From: an uncultured Gammaproteobacteria bacterium
GTDB taxonomy: Bacteria; Pseudomonadota; Gammaproteobacteria; JAADHQ01
DNA length: 64,000 bases
NCBI GenBank assembly: GCA_947258655.1
Contig: CAMYJD010000007.1
Location: forward strand, 29,929 to 93,928
Reading direction: 5' to 3'
Every line of letters starts with the position of its first letter. Positions within the stretch are counted from its first letter, which is position 1. Of the stretch, positions 51,004-60,212 are shown one piece after another. The notes below the pieces were generated by a model. That model saw only the letters and a list, made by a program, of their open reading frames with translations, ran no database searches and was not told the origin of the DNA. A program made the position numbers and the translations under genes.

Positions 51004-51663
51004 ATGAACGGCATGCATAAAATCTATATTTTTCTGCTTGTTAGCTCTATTTTAGCAGGCTGCGCGCCTGCCGTTATTGTCGGTGGAGGCGCTGTTTCTG
51101 CCGCACATGACCGACGCACACTGGGATCATTCGTCGAAGATCAGAATATCGAACTGAAGGCCTATGAAGCCATCGCCAAGGACCAGGACCTGAAGAAACA
51201 GAGCCATATTGCTGTTACCAGCTATAATGGCGTTGTGCTCTTGAGTGGCCAGACACCGTCAGCCGAACTGAGAGCCAAGGCGGAAGCGCGCGTACGCTCG
51301 ATCAGCAAGGTCAAAAAGGTGCACAATGAGCTGAGCATAGCAGCACCCAGTTCCCTGGGTGCTCGCAGTAACGACACCTGGGTTACCAGCAAGGTTAAAA
51401 CCAGCCTGCTCAAGGTGAAAGGGCACAAGGATTTTGATCCGACCCGGGTCAAGGTTGTCACCGAAAACGGAACCGTATACCTGATGGGGATATTGAAACC
51501 CGCAGAAGCAACAGATGTCGTTGATGTTGTCCGTCAAGTTGGCGGTGTTCAACGTGTCGTCAAGATTTTCGAGTACCAGAACAATAGCAATAATCCGGCC
51601 GCGCCAACGCCCGCGGAGACCCCATCGCCGGCAGCCACAACTTATCCTGCCACCTCATACTAA
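51004..51663 (+). CDS. BON-domain lipoprotein, DolP/YraP-like
   Basis: 219 residues from the ATG at 51004, with AAGGAG eight bases before it. Lipobox LAGC gives a mature Cys. Two BON domains: IAVTSYNGVVLLSGQTPSAELRAKAEARVRSISKVKKVHNEL and VKVVTENGTVYLMGILKPAEATDVVDVVRQVGGVQRVVKIF. A Pro/Ala/Thr-rich tail of about 25 residues follows. DolP keeps the outer membrane intact and acts with amidase activation at division. The phosphosugar isomerase gene (diaA) usually found between yraN and this gene is missing. Confidence 0.88.
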   Translation: MNGMHKIYIFLLVSSILAGCAPAVIVGGGAVSAAHDRRTLGSFVEDQNIELKAYEAIAKDQDLKKQSHIAVTSYNGVVLLSGQTPSAELRAKAEARVRSISKVKKVHNELSIAAPSSLGARSNDTWVTSKVKTSLLKVKGHKDFDPTRVKVVTENGTVYLMGILKPAEATDVVDVVRQVGGVQRVVKIFEYQNNSNNPAAPTPAETPSPAATTYPATSY

Positions 51664-51689
51664 CCCAGGTACTTCATCAGCGAACCACC

Positions 51690-51715
51690 GATACGGACAA
51701 GGCCTTGTCCGTATC
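51690..51715. repeat. 26-bp perfect palindrome
   Basis: GATACGGACAAGG followed directly by its reverse complement CCTTGTCCGTATC, with no spacer. It lies 27 bases past the BON gene stop and 46 bases before the glcD-like gene. No T-run follows, so it is either a terminator of unusual form or a dyad binding site. Confidence 0.75.
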
Positions 51716-51760
51716 ACTATCGGGCTGGATGATTGCATTGAAATCACATAAAGTCAGTAC

Positions 51761-53143
51761 ATGTTAATACCGCATGAATTAACTACAGCACTGCAGGAAA
51801 ACCTCGGTACAGACAATGTATTAACCGAAGATGCCGACCGCTGGCCATACGGCGGGGACAATAGCCGACGCCAGGTCAGCCCGGATCTGGTTGCCTATGC
51901 CACTACGACCGAGCAAATCGTGACTATCGTTCGACTGTGCAATCAATATGCAGTGCCCATCATTCCCCGAGGACGCGGCACCGGCACCACCGGGGCCACA
52001 GTGCCTGTTTCGGGCGGCCTGGTCGTTTCGCTGGAACGCATGAACAGAATCCTGAAGATTTCGGCGGAGGACCGCTATATTGTTGCGCAACCGGGCGTCA
52101 CAAACATGGAACTACAGCTCGCTGCAGGCAAACATGGCTTTTTCTGGCCACCAGACCCTACCAGCGCCGAATTTTGTACGCTCGGTGGCAACCTTGCGTA
52201 CAACTCGGCAGGCCCCAGGGCCGTCAAGTATGGTACACCGCGAGAAAACACACTCGGCCTGAAGGCAATTACCGGAGCCGGTGAAGCGATTGCGACCGGT
52301 GTATGCACCAGCAAGGGTGTCGTCGGCTATGACCTGACCCGCCTGCTCATCGGCTCGGAAGGTACGCTCGCGATTATCACCGAGGCCACCCTGCAACTGA
52401 CACCTCTGGCGCAATGTACACGTACGCTTCAGGCCATATACACAGATATTCAAAGTGCTGCTGCGGCAGTATCCAGCATCATGGCGCAGCCATTAATTCC
52501 CTGTGCTCTAGAATTCATCGACAGGGCGGCGATCAATATGATTCGTGACTATGCGAACCTAGAATTACCCGAGGCTGGCGCGCTACTGATGATCGAAGTT
52601 GACGGCAATGAAGAGAGTATGGAGTATGCAACGCAGGCCATAGAAACTGCTGCACGTAATAGCGGACTGATATCGATCAGGAGCGCACACAATGAGGCGG
52701 AAAGACAGGCACTATGGCGCACCAGAAAAGCCCTGTCGCCGGCTTTACGCAAGATTGCGCCGAAAAAAATCAACGAGGACGTTGTTGTTCCAGTCTCCGC
52801 CATCCCGGCATTACTGGGTGGCCTGGAAAAAGTATCACAGCGTTACGCGATCCCGATTGTCAATTTTGGCCATGCCGGCAACGGTAACATCCATGTGAAT
52901 CTGCTGGTCGACCCTGACGATCGTATACAAATGCAAAATGCAGAACGCTGCCTCAGTGATGTATTCGACCTGGTATTGTCGTTGCACGGTACACTATCGG
53001 GTGAACACGGTGTAGGCCTGGAGAAAAAGAATTTTGTTGCGCGGGAAATTGAACCAGCCACGCTGGACTTGATGAGAAGAATCAAACAACAGTTTGATCC
53101 AAACAACATCATGAATCCGGGGAAAATGCTGCCTGACCAGTAG
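51761..53143 (+). CDS. FAD-linked oxidase, GlcD / D-lactate dehydrogenase family
   Basis: 460 residues. The PCMH-type FAD domain has VPIIPRGRGTGTTGATVPVSGGLVVSLERMNRI and FCTLGGNLAYNSAGPRAVKYG. The C-terminal FAD-oxidase domain has NFGHAGNGNIHVNLL and LSGEHGVGLEKK, with Fe-independent substrate His residues. Oxidises a 2-hydroxyacid such as glycolate or D-lactate. Partner subunits glcE and glcF are not next to it, so a single-subunit enzyme or a relation to D-2-hydroxyglutarate dehydrogenase is possible. Confidence 0.88.
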   Translation: MLIPHELTTALQENLGTDNVLTEDADRWPYGGDNSRRQVSPDLVAYATTTEQIVTIVRLCNQYAVPIIPRGRGTGTTGATVPVSGGLVVSLERMNRILKISAEDRYIVAQPGVTNMELQLAAGKHGFFWPPDPTSAEFCTLGGNLAYNSAGPRAVKYGTPRENTLGLKAITGAGEAIATGVCTSKGVVGYDLTRLLIGSEGTLAIITEATLQLTPLAQCTRTLQAIYTDIQSAAAAVSSIMAQPLIPCALEFIDRAAINMIRDYANLELPEAGALLMIEVDGNEESMEYATQAIETAARNSGLISIRSAHNEAERQALWRTRKALSPALRKIAPKKINEDVVVPVSAIPALLGGLEKVSQRYAIPIVNFGHAGNGNIHVNLLVDPDDRIQMQNAERCLSDVFDLVLSLHGTLSGEHGVGLEKKNFVAREIEPATLDLMRRIKQQFDPNNIMNPGKMLPDQ

Positions 53144-53182
53144 CAGGCCGATCCTTGCTAAATCAATATTCCCTGGTGGTAA

Positions 53183-54262
53183 TCAGTCTTCCTGCTCCGC
53201 TGGCAGCTTAACTTCCCTGCTAGTCTCTTTTGGCCATGCCTTGATAATGGCCTGCACGACCGTCGCTAGCGGGATTGCGAAAAACACACCCCAGAAACCC
53301 CATAAACCACCGAAAAACAATACTGCGACGATAATCGCAATCGGATGCAGGTTAACGACCTCGGAAAACAGCAATGGCACTATGACGCTACCGTCGATAC
53401 CCTGAATGACAAAATAGGCCACCAGCAAGTAAGCAAAATCCGAACTCCAGCCCCACTGAAAATAGGCCACCAGAGCAACCGGGATAGTCACCACCACCGC
53501 GCCGATATAAGGGATAATGACAGAAAAACCGACTGCCGCCGCCAGCAGCATGGCATAGTTCAGGCCCATCAATGCAAACACGATGTAGCAGACTATCCAT
53601 ACAATCATGATCTCGAGCATTTTTCCACGTACATAGTTGCCGATCTGCTTATCGACATCATGCCAGACTGCGGTGCTAAGCTCGGTATTTCTGGGCATAA
53701 AGTTACGTGCCCATGCCACCAGGACATCCTTGTCCTTGAGGAAGAAAAAGACAAGCAACGGCATCAATACCAGATAAACAATAATGCTGATGATATCCGG
53801 AATTGAGGTCGATACTGAAACCAGCAAAGACTGACCATAGACGGATATCTCACTTTTAATATTATTGGTGATCTCGAGAATCTGCGCTTCGTCCATGAAA
53901 CGACTGCGCTGCAGGATCGACTGCAGGTGGGTCAGACCCTTTTCGATCATCTGCGGTAATTGCGGCACCAGCTGGGTTACCTGCTTGGACAATTCCGGGA
54001 TAAGGTAAAACAATAGCAAGAACAGAATGGCAAGAAACAACGTAAACGCGACCAGTACCGCCAGCAGTCGTGGCAGCTCAAGCCTTTGCAGTTTACGCAC
54101 AATACTTTGTAGCAAATAGGCAATAACGATACTGGCCAGAACGGGTGCGAGGATGGTTCCTGCATAAACAATCAGGACAAAACCCAACAGCAGGAAAATC
54201 AGCAGGATAACGACCTGGGGATTGGACAGATAACGCTGAAACCAGTCCTTGATCAGTTGCAT
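53183..54262 (-). CDS. PerM / AI-2E transporter family permease
   Basis: 359 residues from the ATG at 54262, one base after the stop of the small upstream gene. Eight transmembrane segments with the family pattern: N-terminal pair VVILLIFLLLGFVLIVYAG and LAPVLASIVIAYLL, a long cytoplasmic or periplasmic helical region, then LVLMPLLVFFFLKDKD and VSVIIPYIGAVVVTIP, ending FGGLWGFWGVFFAIPLATVV. Substrate unknown; members have been linked to ion antiport and signal export. Confidence 0.88.
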   Translation of the reverse strand: MQLIKDWFQRYLSNPQVVILLIFLLLGFVLIVYAGTILAPVLASIVIAYLLQSIVRKLQRLELPRLLAVLVAFTLFLAILFLLLFYLIPELSKQVTQLVPQLPQMIEKGLTHLQSILQRSRFMDEAQILEITNNIKSEISVYGQSLLVSVSTSIPDIISIIVYLVLMPLLVFFFLKDKDVLVAWARNFMPRNTELSTAVWHDVDKQIGNYVRGKMLEIMIVWIVCYIVFALMGLNYAMLLAAAVGFSVIIPYIGAVVVTIPVALVAYFQWGWSSDFAYLLVAYFVIQGIDGSVIVPLLFSEVVNLHPIAIIVAVLFFGGLWGFWGVFFAIPLATVVQAIIKAWPKETSREVKLPAEQED

Positions 54263-54263
54263 A

Positions 54264-54617
54264 TCAGAGCTCCTGTTTTTCCACCAGGCGGCGGTAGTGC
54301 GATGCAAACACGTCCTCAATGTCATCGATGACATCACTGGCCGGCCGACCCTGCAACATGTGCTGCGCCATCAAGCCGGACAATTCATGCAGCATGTTCT
54401 GCTTGTCCAGCATTTCATAGGATGCGGTCAGGCGTTTGATCGCACCCACCACGGTTTCCTGCTCGGGACGTGGAACCAGTTTCGGCTCGGTCAGGACCGG
54501 TGACTTTTTCTCGGATCGCTGATACAGAAATTCGGCATATTCCAGCAAGGCCAGTCGACGACTGTCATCGAGACCTGCAAAAAACTGCAATAGTTGTTTT
54601 TCCTGATTTCCTGCCAT
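54264..54617 (-). CDS. Small soluble protein of unknown function paired with PerM-like gene
   Basis: 117 residues, acidic, mostly helical, no membrane segment. The start FFAGLDDSRRLALLEYAEFLYQRS recalls small conserved proteins of purple-sulfur relatives; the C-terminal half is DVIDDIEDVFASHYRRLVEKQEL. Ends one base before the permease ATG, so it is tightly co-transcribed and may be a cytoplasmic partner of it. I do not recognise a domain. Confidence 0.7.
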   Translation of the reverse strand: MAGNQEKQLLQFFAGLDDSRRLALLEYAEFLYQRSEKKSPVLTEPKLVPRPEQETVVGAIKRLTASYEMLDKQNMLHELSGLMAQHMLQGRPASDVIDDIEDVFASHYRRLVEKQEL

Positions 54618-54699
54618 GGGGGAAATTATGGCACACTTCTATTAATTATTAATCCGTACCCGCGCTCAATACAGCCGGATCCGGGCTCATGTGGCTGCA

Positions 54700-55608
54700 T
54701 CAGGCCGGACTGGAATGTTCTTTACAGTACTGACGGGCAAATTCCAGCAGTTCATCCATGGCACGATGCCTGAATTTCTGTTTTTGATGGACAAACGAGA
54801 ATGGTCTTTCCAACGGCGGATCAAGCTGAAGTGCGACCAGCGTGCCGAGCTGCAGCTCCTTGCTGATAGTTGCCCTGGAGGTCACCGACATGCCCATCCC
54901 GGCCTCAACAGCACCCTTGACGGCTTCCGGACTACCAAGTTCCATACACACATTGATATCGGTGTTATTGATATCATTGACGTGCATGTGTTCGGCAATA
55001 ACCTCGCGCGTTCCCGAACCCTCTTCACGGCAAATAAACGGATGATGCACCAATTCTGACAATGGCATGACATCGGCATTGGCCAGTTCATGTTGTGGAG
55101 ACACAATGGCCACCAGTTCATCCTTGCGACAAACCTCGACAACCAGGTTCTTGTTACTGACAGGGGCCTCGACAACACCCAGATCAATATCATTGTTCTC
55201 GACCATATGAACGATACCGTCAGTATTTGATACCTTCAGATGAACGGTCACATCGGGATACTTGACCTTGAAATCACCCAGCAGGGCCGGCAGCATATAT
55301 TCGGCGATCGTGGTACTGGCACCAATCACCAGTGCACCGCTGACCTCACCGGTCACCTCGCGCACGGCATTGTTCATCTCCGCATACAACTCGAAGATCT
55401 TGTCGGCATAGCTATAAACCTGCTTGCCGGCCTCGGTCAGGTTGATGCGATTATGGGTACGATCAAACAGGCGGGTATTAAAATGCTCCTCCAGTTGCCT
55501 GACCTGGAATGTTACAGCCGGTTGGGTCATGTGCAGACTCTCGGCTGCCTTGGTAAAACTCAGCAGTTTTGCAACAGTATGAAAAACTTGTAATCTTCGG
55601 TCAGCCAT
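54700..55608 (-). CDS. LysR-family transcriptional regulator
   Basis: 302 residues. Winged helix at 1-60 (FTKAAESLHMTQPAVTFQVRQLEEHFNTRLFDRTHNRINLTEAG), linker helix, and substrate-binding domain from about 90 (GALVIGASTTIAEYMLPALLGDFKVKYPDV). It most resembles the CbbR / selenium-metabolism / YeiE branch, but the target cannot be read. It precedes and points away from the RND pump genes' ends, so regulation of that pump is not implied by layout. Confidence 0.9.
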   Translation of the reverse strand: MADRRLQVFHTVAKLLSFTKAAESLHMTQPAVTFQVRQLEEHFNTRLFDRTHNRINLTEAGKQVYSYADKIFELYAEMNNAVREVTGEVSGALVIGASTTIAEYMLPALLGDFKVKYPDVTVHLKVSNTDGIVHMVENNDIDLGVVEAPVSNKNLVVEVCRKDELVAIVSPQHELANADVMPLSELVHHPFICREEGSGTREVIAEHMHVNDINNTDINVCMELGSPEAVKGAVEAGMGMSVTSRATISKELQLGTLVALQLDPPLERPFSFVHQKQKFRHRAMDELLEFARQYCKEHSSPA

Positions 55609-55718
55609 GAAGGATCTCTTGTACAGGGTTATCTGGAGGCGGCTATATTACCAAAAATTATCATAAAATAAAATTATACCCCCAAAATCCAGTTTTCCCT
55701 GCCAATAAGACCCTGGCG

Positions 55719-58700
55719 TCATGTGGATTTTTCCAGGCGTTTACGCATAAATGCATAGTACATAACGGGTATAACCAGCAGGGTCAATAACGTCGAAACC
55801 AGGATACCGAAGATCAGCGATATCGCTAACCCACTAAAAATAGGGTCATCAAGGATAAATAATGCCCCGAGCATCGCGGCAAGACCGGTTAGTACGATCG
55901 GCTTGGCGCGAACTGCACCGGACTGGATTACGGCGTCCTGAAAATTCGCGCCCTTGCGCACCTCGTCATTAATGAAGTCAACCAGCAGAATGGAATTACG
56001 CACGATAATACCTGCCAGTGCGATCATGCCTATCATCGATGTCGCGGTGAACTGCTCACCGAGGATGGCATGTCCAGGCATCACACCGATAATGGTCAAC
56101 GGAATCGGCGCCATGATAATCAACGGCACCAGATAGGAGCCAAACTGCGCCACTACCAGCAGATAGATCATCAGCAATCCGACGGAGTAAGCAATACCCA
56201 TATCCCTGAAGGTCTCATAGGTGATCTGCCATTCACCATCCCACTTCAGGCCATATTGATACGGAATCTGCGGCGGGCTGAGCAGGTGTTGCTGCAAGGC
56301 CTGGCCCTGTGCTATTGGCTTATCCTGCAGTTGTGAATAGATATCAAACATACCATACAGCGGACTGTCCAGCTCACCGGCCATATCAGCGGTAACGAAG
56401 ACCACCGGCATCAGGTCCTTGTGATAAATACTGATTTCCCGCCTGGTATCTATGATATCAACAACTTCTGACAAGGCTATCAGCCTGCCATTCCGACCAG
56501 TCACTTTCAGATCAAGCAGCGATTGTTTTGACACCTTGTCAGCAACCGGCAATTCCACCCTGATCGGTACCGGATATTTAACATCGGTCCCATGCAGATA
56601 GCCGACATCCTCGCCGTGCAGCGCGGCAAAAACAAGTTCACTGATTTGCTGCTGGGTCACGCCAAACAGGGCCGCCTTTTGCCTGTCCACGCTGATAAGC
56701 AGCTTTTCAGTATTCGCCTCGACACTGTCGTCGATATCGACAATATTGTCTGTTGCTGCAAAAACCTCGCGTACTTGCTTGGCCACGGCGACCTGACCCG
56801 GATAGTCAAGACCATAGATTTCCGCCACCAGTGGTGACATCACCGGTGGCCCCGGCGGCACTTCGACGACTTTTACATTGGCCCGCATCCCCCTGGCGAT
56901 GCGTTGCAATGGCCCACGCATGTCCTGTGCGATTTCATGGCTCTTACGTGAACGCATGGACTTGTGCACCAGATTAACCTGAATATCGCCGACGAAGGAG
57001 CCTTCACGCAAATAGTATTGCCTGACGAGGCCGTTGAAATTGATCGGCGAGGCGGTACCCGCATAGGCCTGATAGTCCACTACCTCGGGCACACTGGCGA
57101 TATAAGTGCCGAGCCCACGCATGACAGCGGCGGTATCTTCCACAGTCGTACCTTCGGGCATATCCACCACGACCTGAAATTCGGACTTATTGTCGAAAGG
57201 CAGCATCTTTAGGACAACGGACTGGGTAATGGCCAGACCTAGCGACATAAGAATCAATATCAAGATCACAATCGCCAGCAGGATACGTTTCAAGCGGCCG
57301 TCAGCACCCTGCAGGAATGGCATCATCAGGCGTATGAACAGGCGGTTGATCCACATCTGCGTGCTGGATTCATGTGTCGACGCATGCTCGACCCCAGCAA
57401 TCACCTTGTACGTAAGCCAGGGTGTGACGATGAACGCAACCGCCAGCGATATCAGCATACCGATACTGGCATTGATCGGAATCGGACTCATGTACGGGCC
57501 CATCAACCCGCTGACAAAGGCCATCGGTAACAGTGCCGCAATCACGGCAAAGGTGGCCAGGATGGTCGGTCCGCCGACTTCATCGACCGCTGCCGGGATC
57601 GCCTCGACAAGTTTCTTTGCGCCCATCTGCATATGCCGATGAATATTCTCGACCACGACGATGGCATCATCAACCAGGATTCCGATCGAGAATATCAGTG
57701 CAAACAGTGACACCCGGTTAAGGGTAAATCCCCACGCCCATGAAGCAAACAGTGTCATGGCCAGCGTTATCACCACGGCAACACCAACGATAATCGCCTC
57801 GCGCCAGCCTAATGTAACCAATACCAGCAGGACAACGAATGAAGTCGCGAAAATAAGCTTACCGATCAGCGTCTGTGCCTTTTCATTCGCCGTGGCACCA
57901 TAGTTTCGTGTAACTGTAACCTCGACATCATCCGGGATATACACACCGCGCAACTGTTCTATGCGCTCGGTAACCTGACGCGCAATATTCACGGCATTCG
58001 TGCCGGGTTTCTTTGCCACCGCAATGGTGACTGCCGGAAACTCTCCCTGCTGTGCAATCTCCTTGTGCGCCGCAGCAGGACCTGTGCCGAACCAGACATA
58101 GGACTGGGCCTGATCAGGTTCCTGCCTGACGCTGGCTACATCAGACAGATACACGGGTTTACCATCGTGTAAGCCGATCACCAGTGAACTGACTTCATCG
58201 GCATTGATCAGGAAACGCCCGGCCTGAACCGGGATCTCACGGTTCAGGTTGACCAGTGAACCGGCATCACTGGACTGATTGGCTGCTGCCAGGGCCGCTT
58301 TCAGTGCTTGCATCGAAACCCCGTAGGCAGCCGCTTTATGTGGATCCATCAGCACATGTAACACACGCTCACTGGCACCGATGGTATAGATATCGCGCGT
58401 GCCAGGGACCTTCTTCAGCTCCGCTTCCAACGCATGCGCAACCTTTTGTAGATCATAGGCACCAATATCCTCGCGCGCCGACCACAGGGTCAGACTGACA
58501 ATCGGCACATCGTCAATGCCTTTCGGCTTTATAATCGGCTGCGCCACACCCAGTTTCGCCGGCAGCCAATCCTGCTTCGAATAGATCGTGTTATACAGGC
58601 GCACGATGGCCGCCGTGCGATCCTCGCCGACCTCGTACTGTACCGTTAATATCGCCATACCGGGACGGGATACCGAGTAGACATGCTCGATCCCTTCAAT

Positions 58701-58940
58701 CTCTGTCAATACCTGTTCGGCCGGGGTACTGACCAGCTGTTCCACTTCTACGGCACTGGCGCCGGGGAAAGGTATAAATACATTGGCAAAGGTAACATTG
58801 ATCTGCGGCTCTTCCTCGCGCGGTGTAACCAACACGGCAAACACACCCATCAGCAGACCTACCAGTGCCAGTAACGGGGTTATCTCGGATAACAGAAAGG
58901 TATTGGCAACAGTGCCGGATATGCCCAGTTTAGCACTCAT
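55719..58940 (-). CDS. RND-family efflux transporter
   Basis: 1073 residues, twelve transmembrane segments with two large periplasmic loops. TM1 LALVGLLMGVFAVLV, the family start EEEPQINVTFANVFIPFPGASAVEVEQLVSTPAEQ, and TM4 with the proton-relay Asp pair GILVDDAIVVVENIHRHMQ. Late motif GIIVRNSILLVDFINDEVRKG. It belongs to the HAE1-like branch rather than CzcA, whose DDE-type charged motif is not seen. Substrate unknown. Operon with the adaptor gene, 7 bases apart; no outer-membrane channel gene in the window. Confidence 0.93.
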   Translation of the reverse strand: MSAKLGISGTVANTFLLSEITPLLALVGLLMGVFAVLVTPREEEPQINVTFANVFIPFPGASAVEVEQLVSTPAEQVLTEIEGIEHVYSVSRPGMAILTVQYEVGEDRTAAIVRLYNTIYSKQDWLPAKLGVAQPIIKPKGIDDVPIVSLTLWSAREDIGAYDLQKVAHALEAELKKVPGTRDIYTIGASERVLHVLMDPHKAAAYGVSMQALKAALAAANQSSDAGSLVNLNREIPVQAGRFLINADEVSSLVIGLHDGKPVYLSDVASVRQEPDQAQSYVWFGTGPAAAHKEIAQQGEFPAVTIAVAKKPGTNAVNIARQVTERIEQLRGVYIPDDVEVTVTRNYGATANEKAQTLIGKLIFATSFVVLLVLVTLGWREAIIVGVAVVITLAMTLFASWAWGFTLNRVSLFALIFSIGILVDDAIVVVENIHRHMQMGAKKLVEAIPAAVDEVGGPTILATFAVIAALLPMAFVSGLMGPYMSPIPINASIGMLISLAVAFIVTPWLTYKVIAGVEHASTHESSTQMWINRLFIRLMMPFLQGADGRLKRILLAIVILILILMSLGLAITQSVVLKMLPFDNKSEFQVVVDMPEGTTVEDTAAVMRGLGTYIASVPEVVDYQAYAGTASPINFNGLVRQYYLREGSFVGDIQVNLVHKSMRSRKSHEIAQDMRGPLQRIARGMRANVKVVEVPPGPPVMSPLVAEIYGLDYPGQVAVAKQVREVFAATDNIVDIDDSVEANTEKLLISVDRQKAALFGVTQQQISELVFAALHGEDVGYLHGTDVKYPVPIRVELPVADKVSKQSLLDLKVTGRNGRLIALSEVVDIIDTRREISIYHKDLMPVVFVTADMAGELDSPLYGMFDIYSQLQDKPIAQGQALQQHLLSPPQIPYQYGLKWDGEWQITYETFRDMGIAYSVGLLMIYLLVVAQFGSYLVPLIIMAPIPLTIIGVMPGHAILGEQFTATSMIGMIALAGIIVRNSILLVDFINDEVRKGANFQDAVIQSGAVRAKPIVLTGLAAMLGALFILDDPIFSGLAISLIFGILVSTLLTLLVIPVMYYAFMRKRLEKST

Positions 58941-58947
58941 GAAACGG

Positions 58948-59997
58948 TCATCTCTCCCGTTGGGCCTTCAATGCAGCCACTGCCTTGAATGGATCCAGTA
59001 ACACCTTCTCTCCTTCGCGCAGGCCCGCCAGAATCACAATCCGGTCCCCGTGCCGAGCGCCGGTACGCACCTGCCTGAACAAGACCTTGCCGTCGGCATC
59101 CTCTACATAGACCGCCATGACTTCACTACGCTGCACGACTGCAGTGGCAGGTACCAGAATCTGTGACGACTGACCGACTTCGACACCGACCTTGATCAAC
59201 ATACCGGGGTAGAGTCCCGCCAGTCCGGGCGGCAAGGCCAGGCGGGTACGAAAACTGTGTGTTTTGTCATCCGCATAAGGAAACACCGTGATGTTTGCGG
59301 GTGCGATCTGTATCCTGTGCCCTGCGGGCCATAGCACGAACATGCGTTTGTCTGTGCGTGCCTGCGCTGACACGTCCTGCGGCAATTCGACGACAACACG
59401 CAGATGGTCGAGCGACAGTCCAGTCATCAGGGCCTGTCCATTGCGTGCCGACTCGCCAAGCTCGACATGGCGCTTGACGACGATACCACTGTATGGCGCA
59501 CGGATAACAGTATGCTCCCATTGCTCCTGTGCCTCTGCCACTTTGGCACGCGCGGCCTTCAGTCGTGCGGAGGCGGCCTTGTTTGCCGCCGCCGCCTTGT
59601 CGAGTGCCGATTTGGCCACCAGTTTCTTTGCATAGATACTCTTGATACGCGTGAATTCCTTTTCAGCCTGCTCGGCATTCGCTCGTGCTTCCTTCATACT
59701 GGAACGGGCACTGTCCAGGCGTGATTTCTGCTCTTTGTCGCTAAAGCGCATCAACACCTGCCCTTTCTGGACATAGTCCTGGACATCAAAGTTGATCTCG
59801 GTGATACGACCACTGGTTTGCGCCGACACCGTTGACTGTTGCAAGGCCTCGACAAGACCATTGAAAACTCGTGTTTGCGCTACCGTGCTTACCTGTACCG
59901 ACTCACTCGGCCCCGCATCCAACGCCTGTACTGATAACGGTAAAACCAGACAAGACAGCATAAAACTGACAGCAGGTAAGATTCTTGACATGAGCAA
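58948..59997 (-). CDS. RND efflux periplasmic adaptor (membrane fusion protein)
   Basis: 349 residues. Sec signal peptide (MLMSRILPAVSFMLSCLVLPLSVQA). Half-motif of the lipoyl domain SAQTSGRITEINFDVQDYVQKGQVLMRF, an alpha-hairpin coiled coil (SSMKEARANAEQAEKEFTRIKS...), the second lipoyl half APYSGIVVKRHVELGES, then a beta-barrel domain. No lipobox. Links the RND pump to a TolC-type channel encoded elsewhere. Confidence 0.93.
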   Translation of the reverse strand: MLMSRILPAVSFMLSCLVLPLSVQALDAGPSESVQVSTVAQTRVFNGLVEALQQSTVSAQTSGRITEINFDVQDYVQKGQVLMRFSDKEQKSRLDSARSSMKEARANAEQAEKEFTRIKSIYAKKLVAKSALDKAAAANKAASARLKAARAKVAEAQEQWEHTVIRAPYSGIVVKRHVELGESARNGQALMTGLSLDHLRVVVELPQDVSAQARTDKRMFVLWPAGHRIQIAPANITVFPYADDKTHSFRTRLALPPGLAGLYPGMLIKVGVEVGQSSQILVPATAVVQRSEVMAVYVEDADGKVLFRQVRTGARHGDRIVILAGLREGEKVLLDPFKAVAALKAQRER

Positions 59998-60212
59998 TCC
60001 TTAAATTAGGTATTACGGCTTGACAGGTAACAGTGTGCTACTAATCTCAATAACTGAACCATTCCCTGCCATGCAGACAGGAAAAATCCGTAACTACGAT
60101 CATCGCTAATAATAATAGCATTATTTAGCCATGCTGGATAACATGGCGGAGAATGGACAACGACGATAACGGAACCTGCGCGATGGCCGGTCCATCGAAG
60201 GGAATACTGTCG

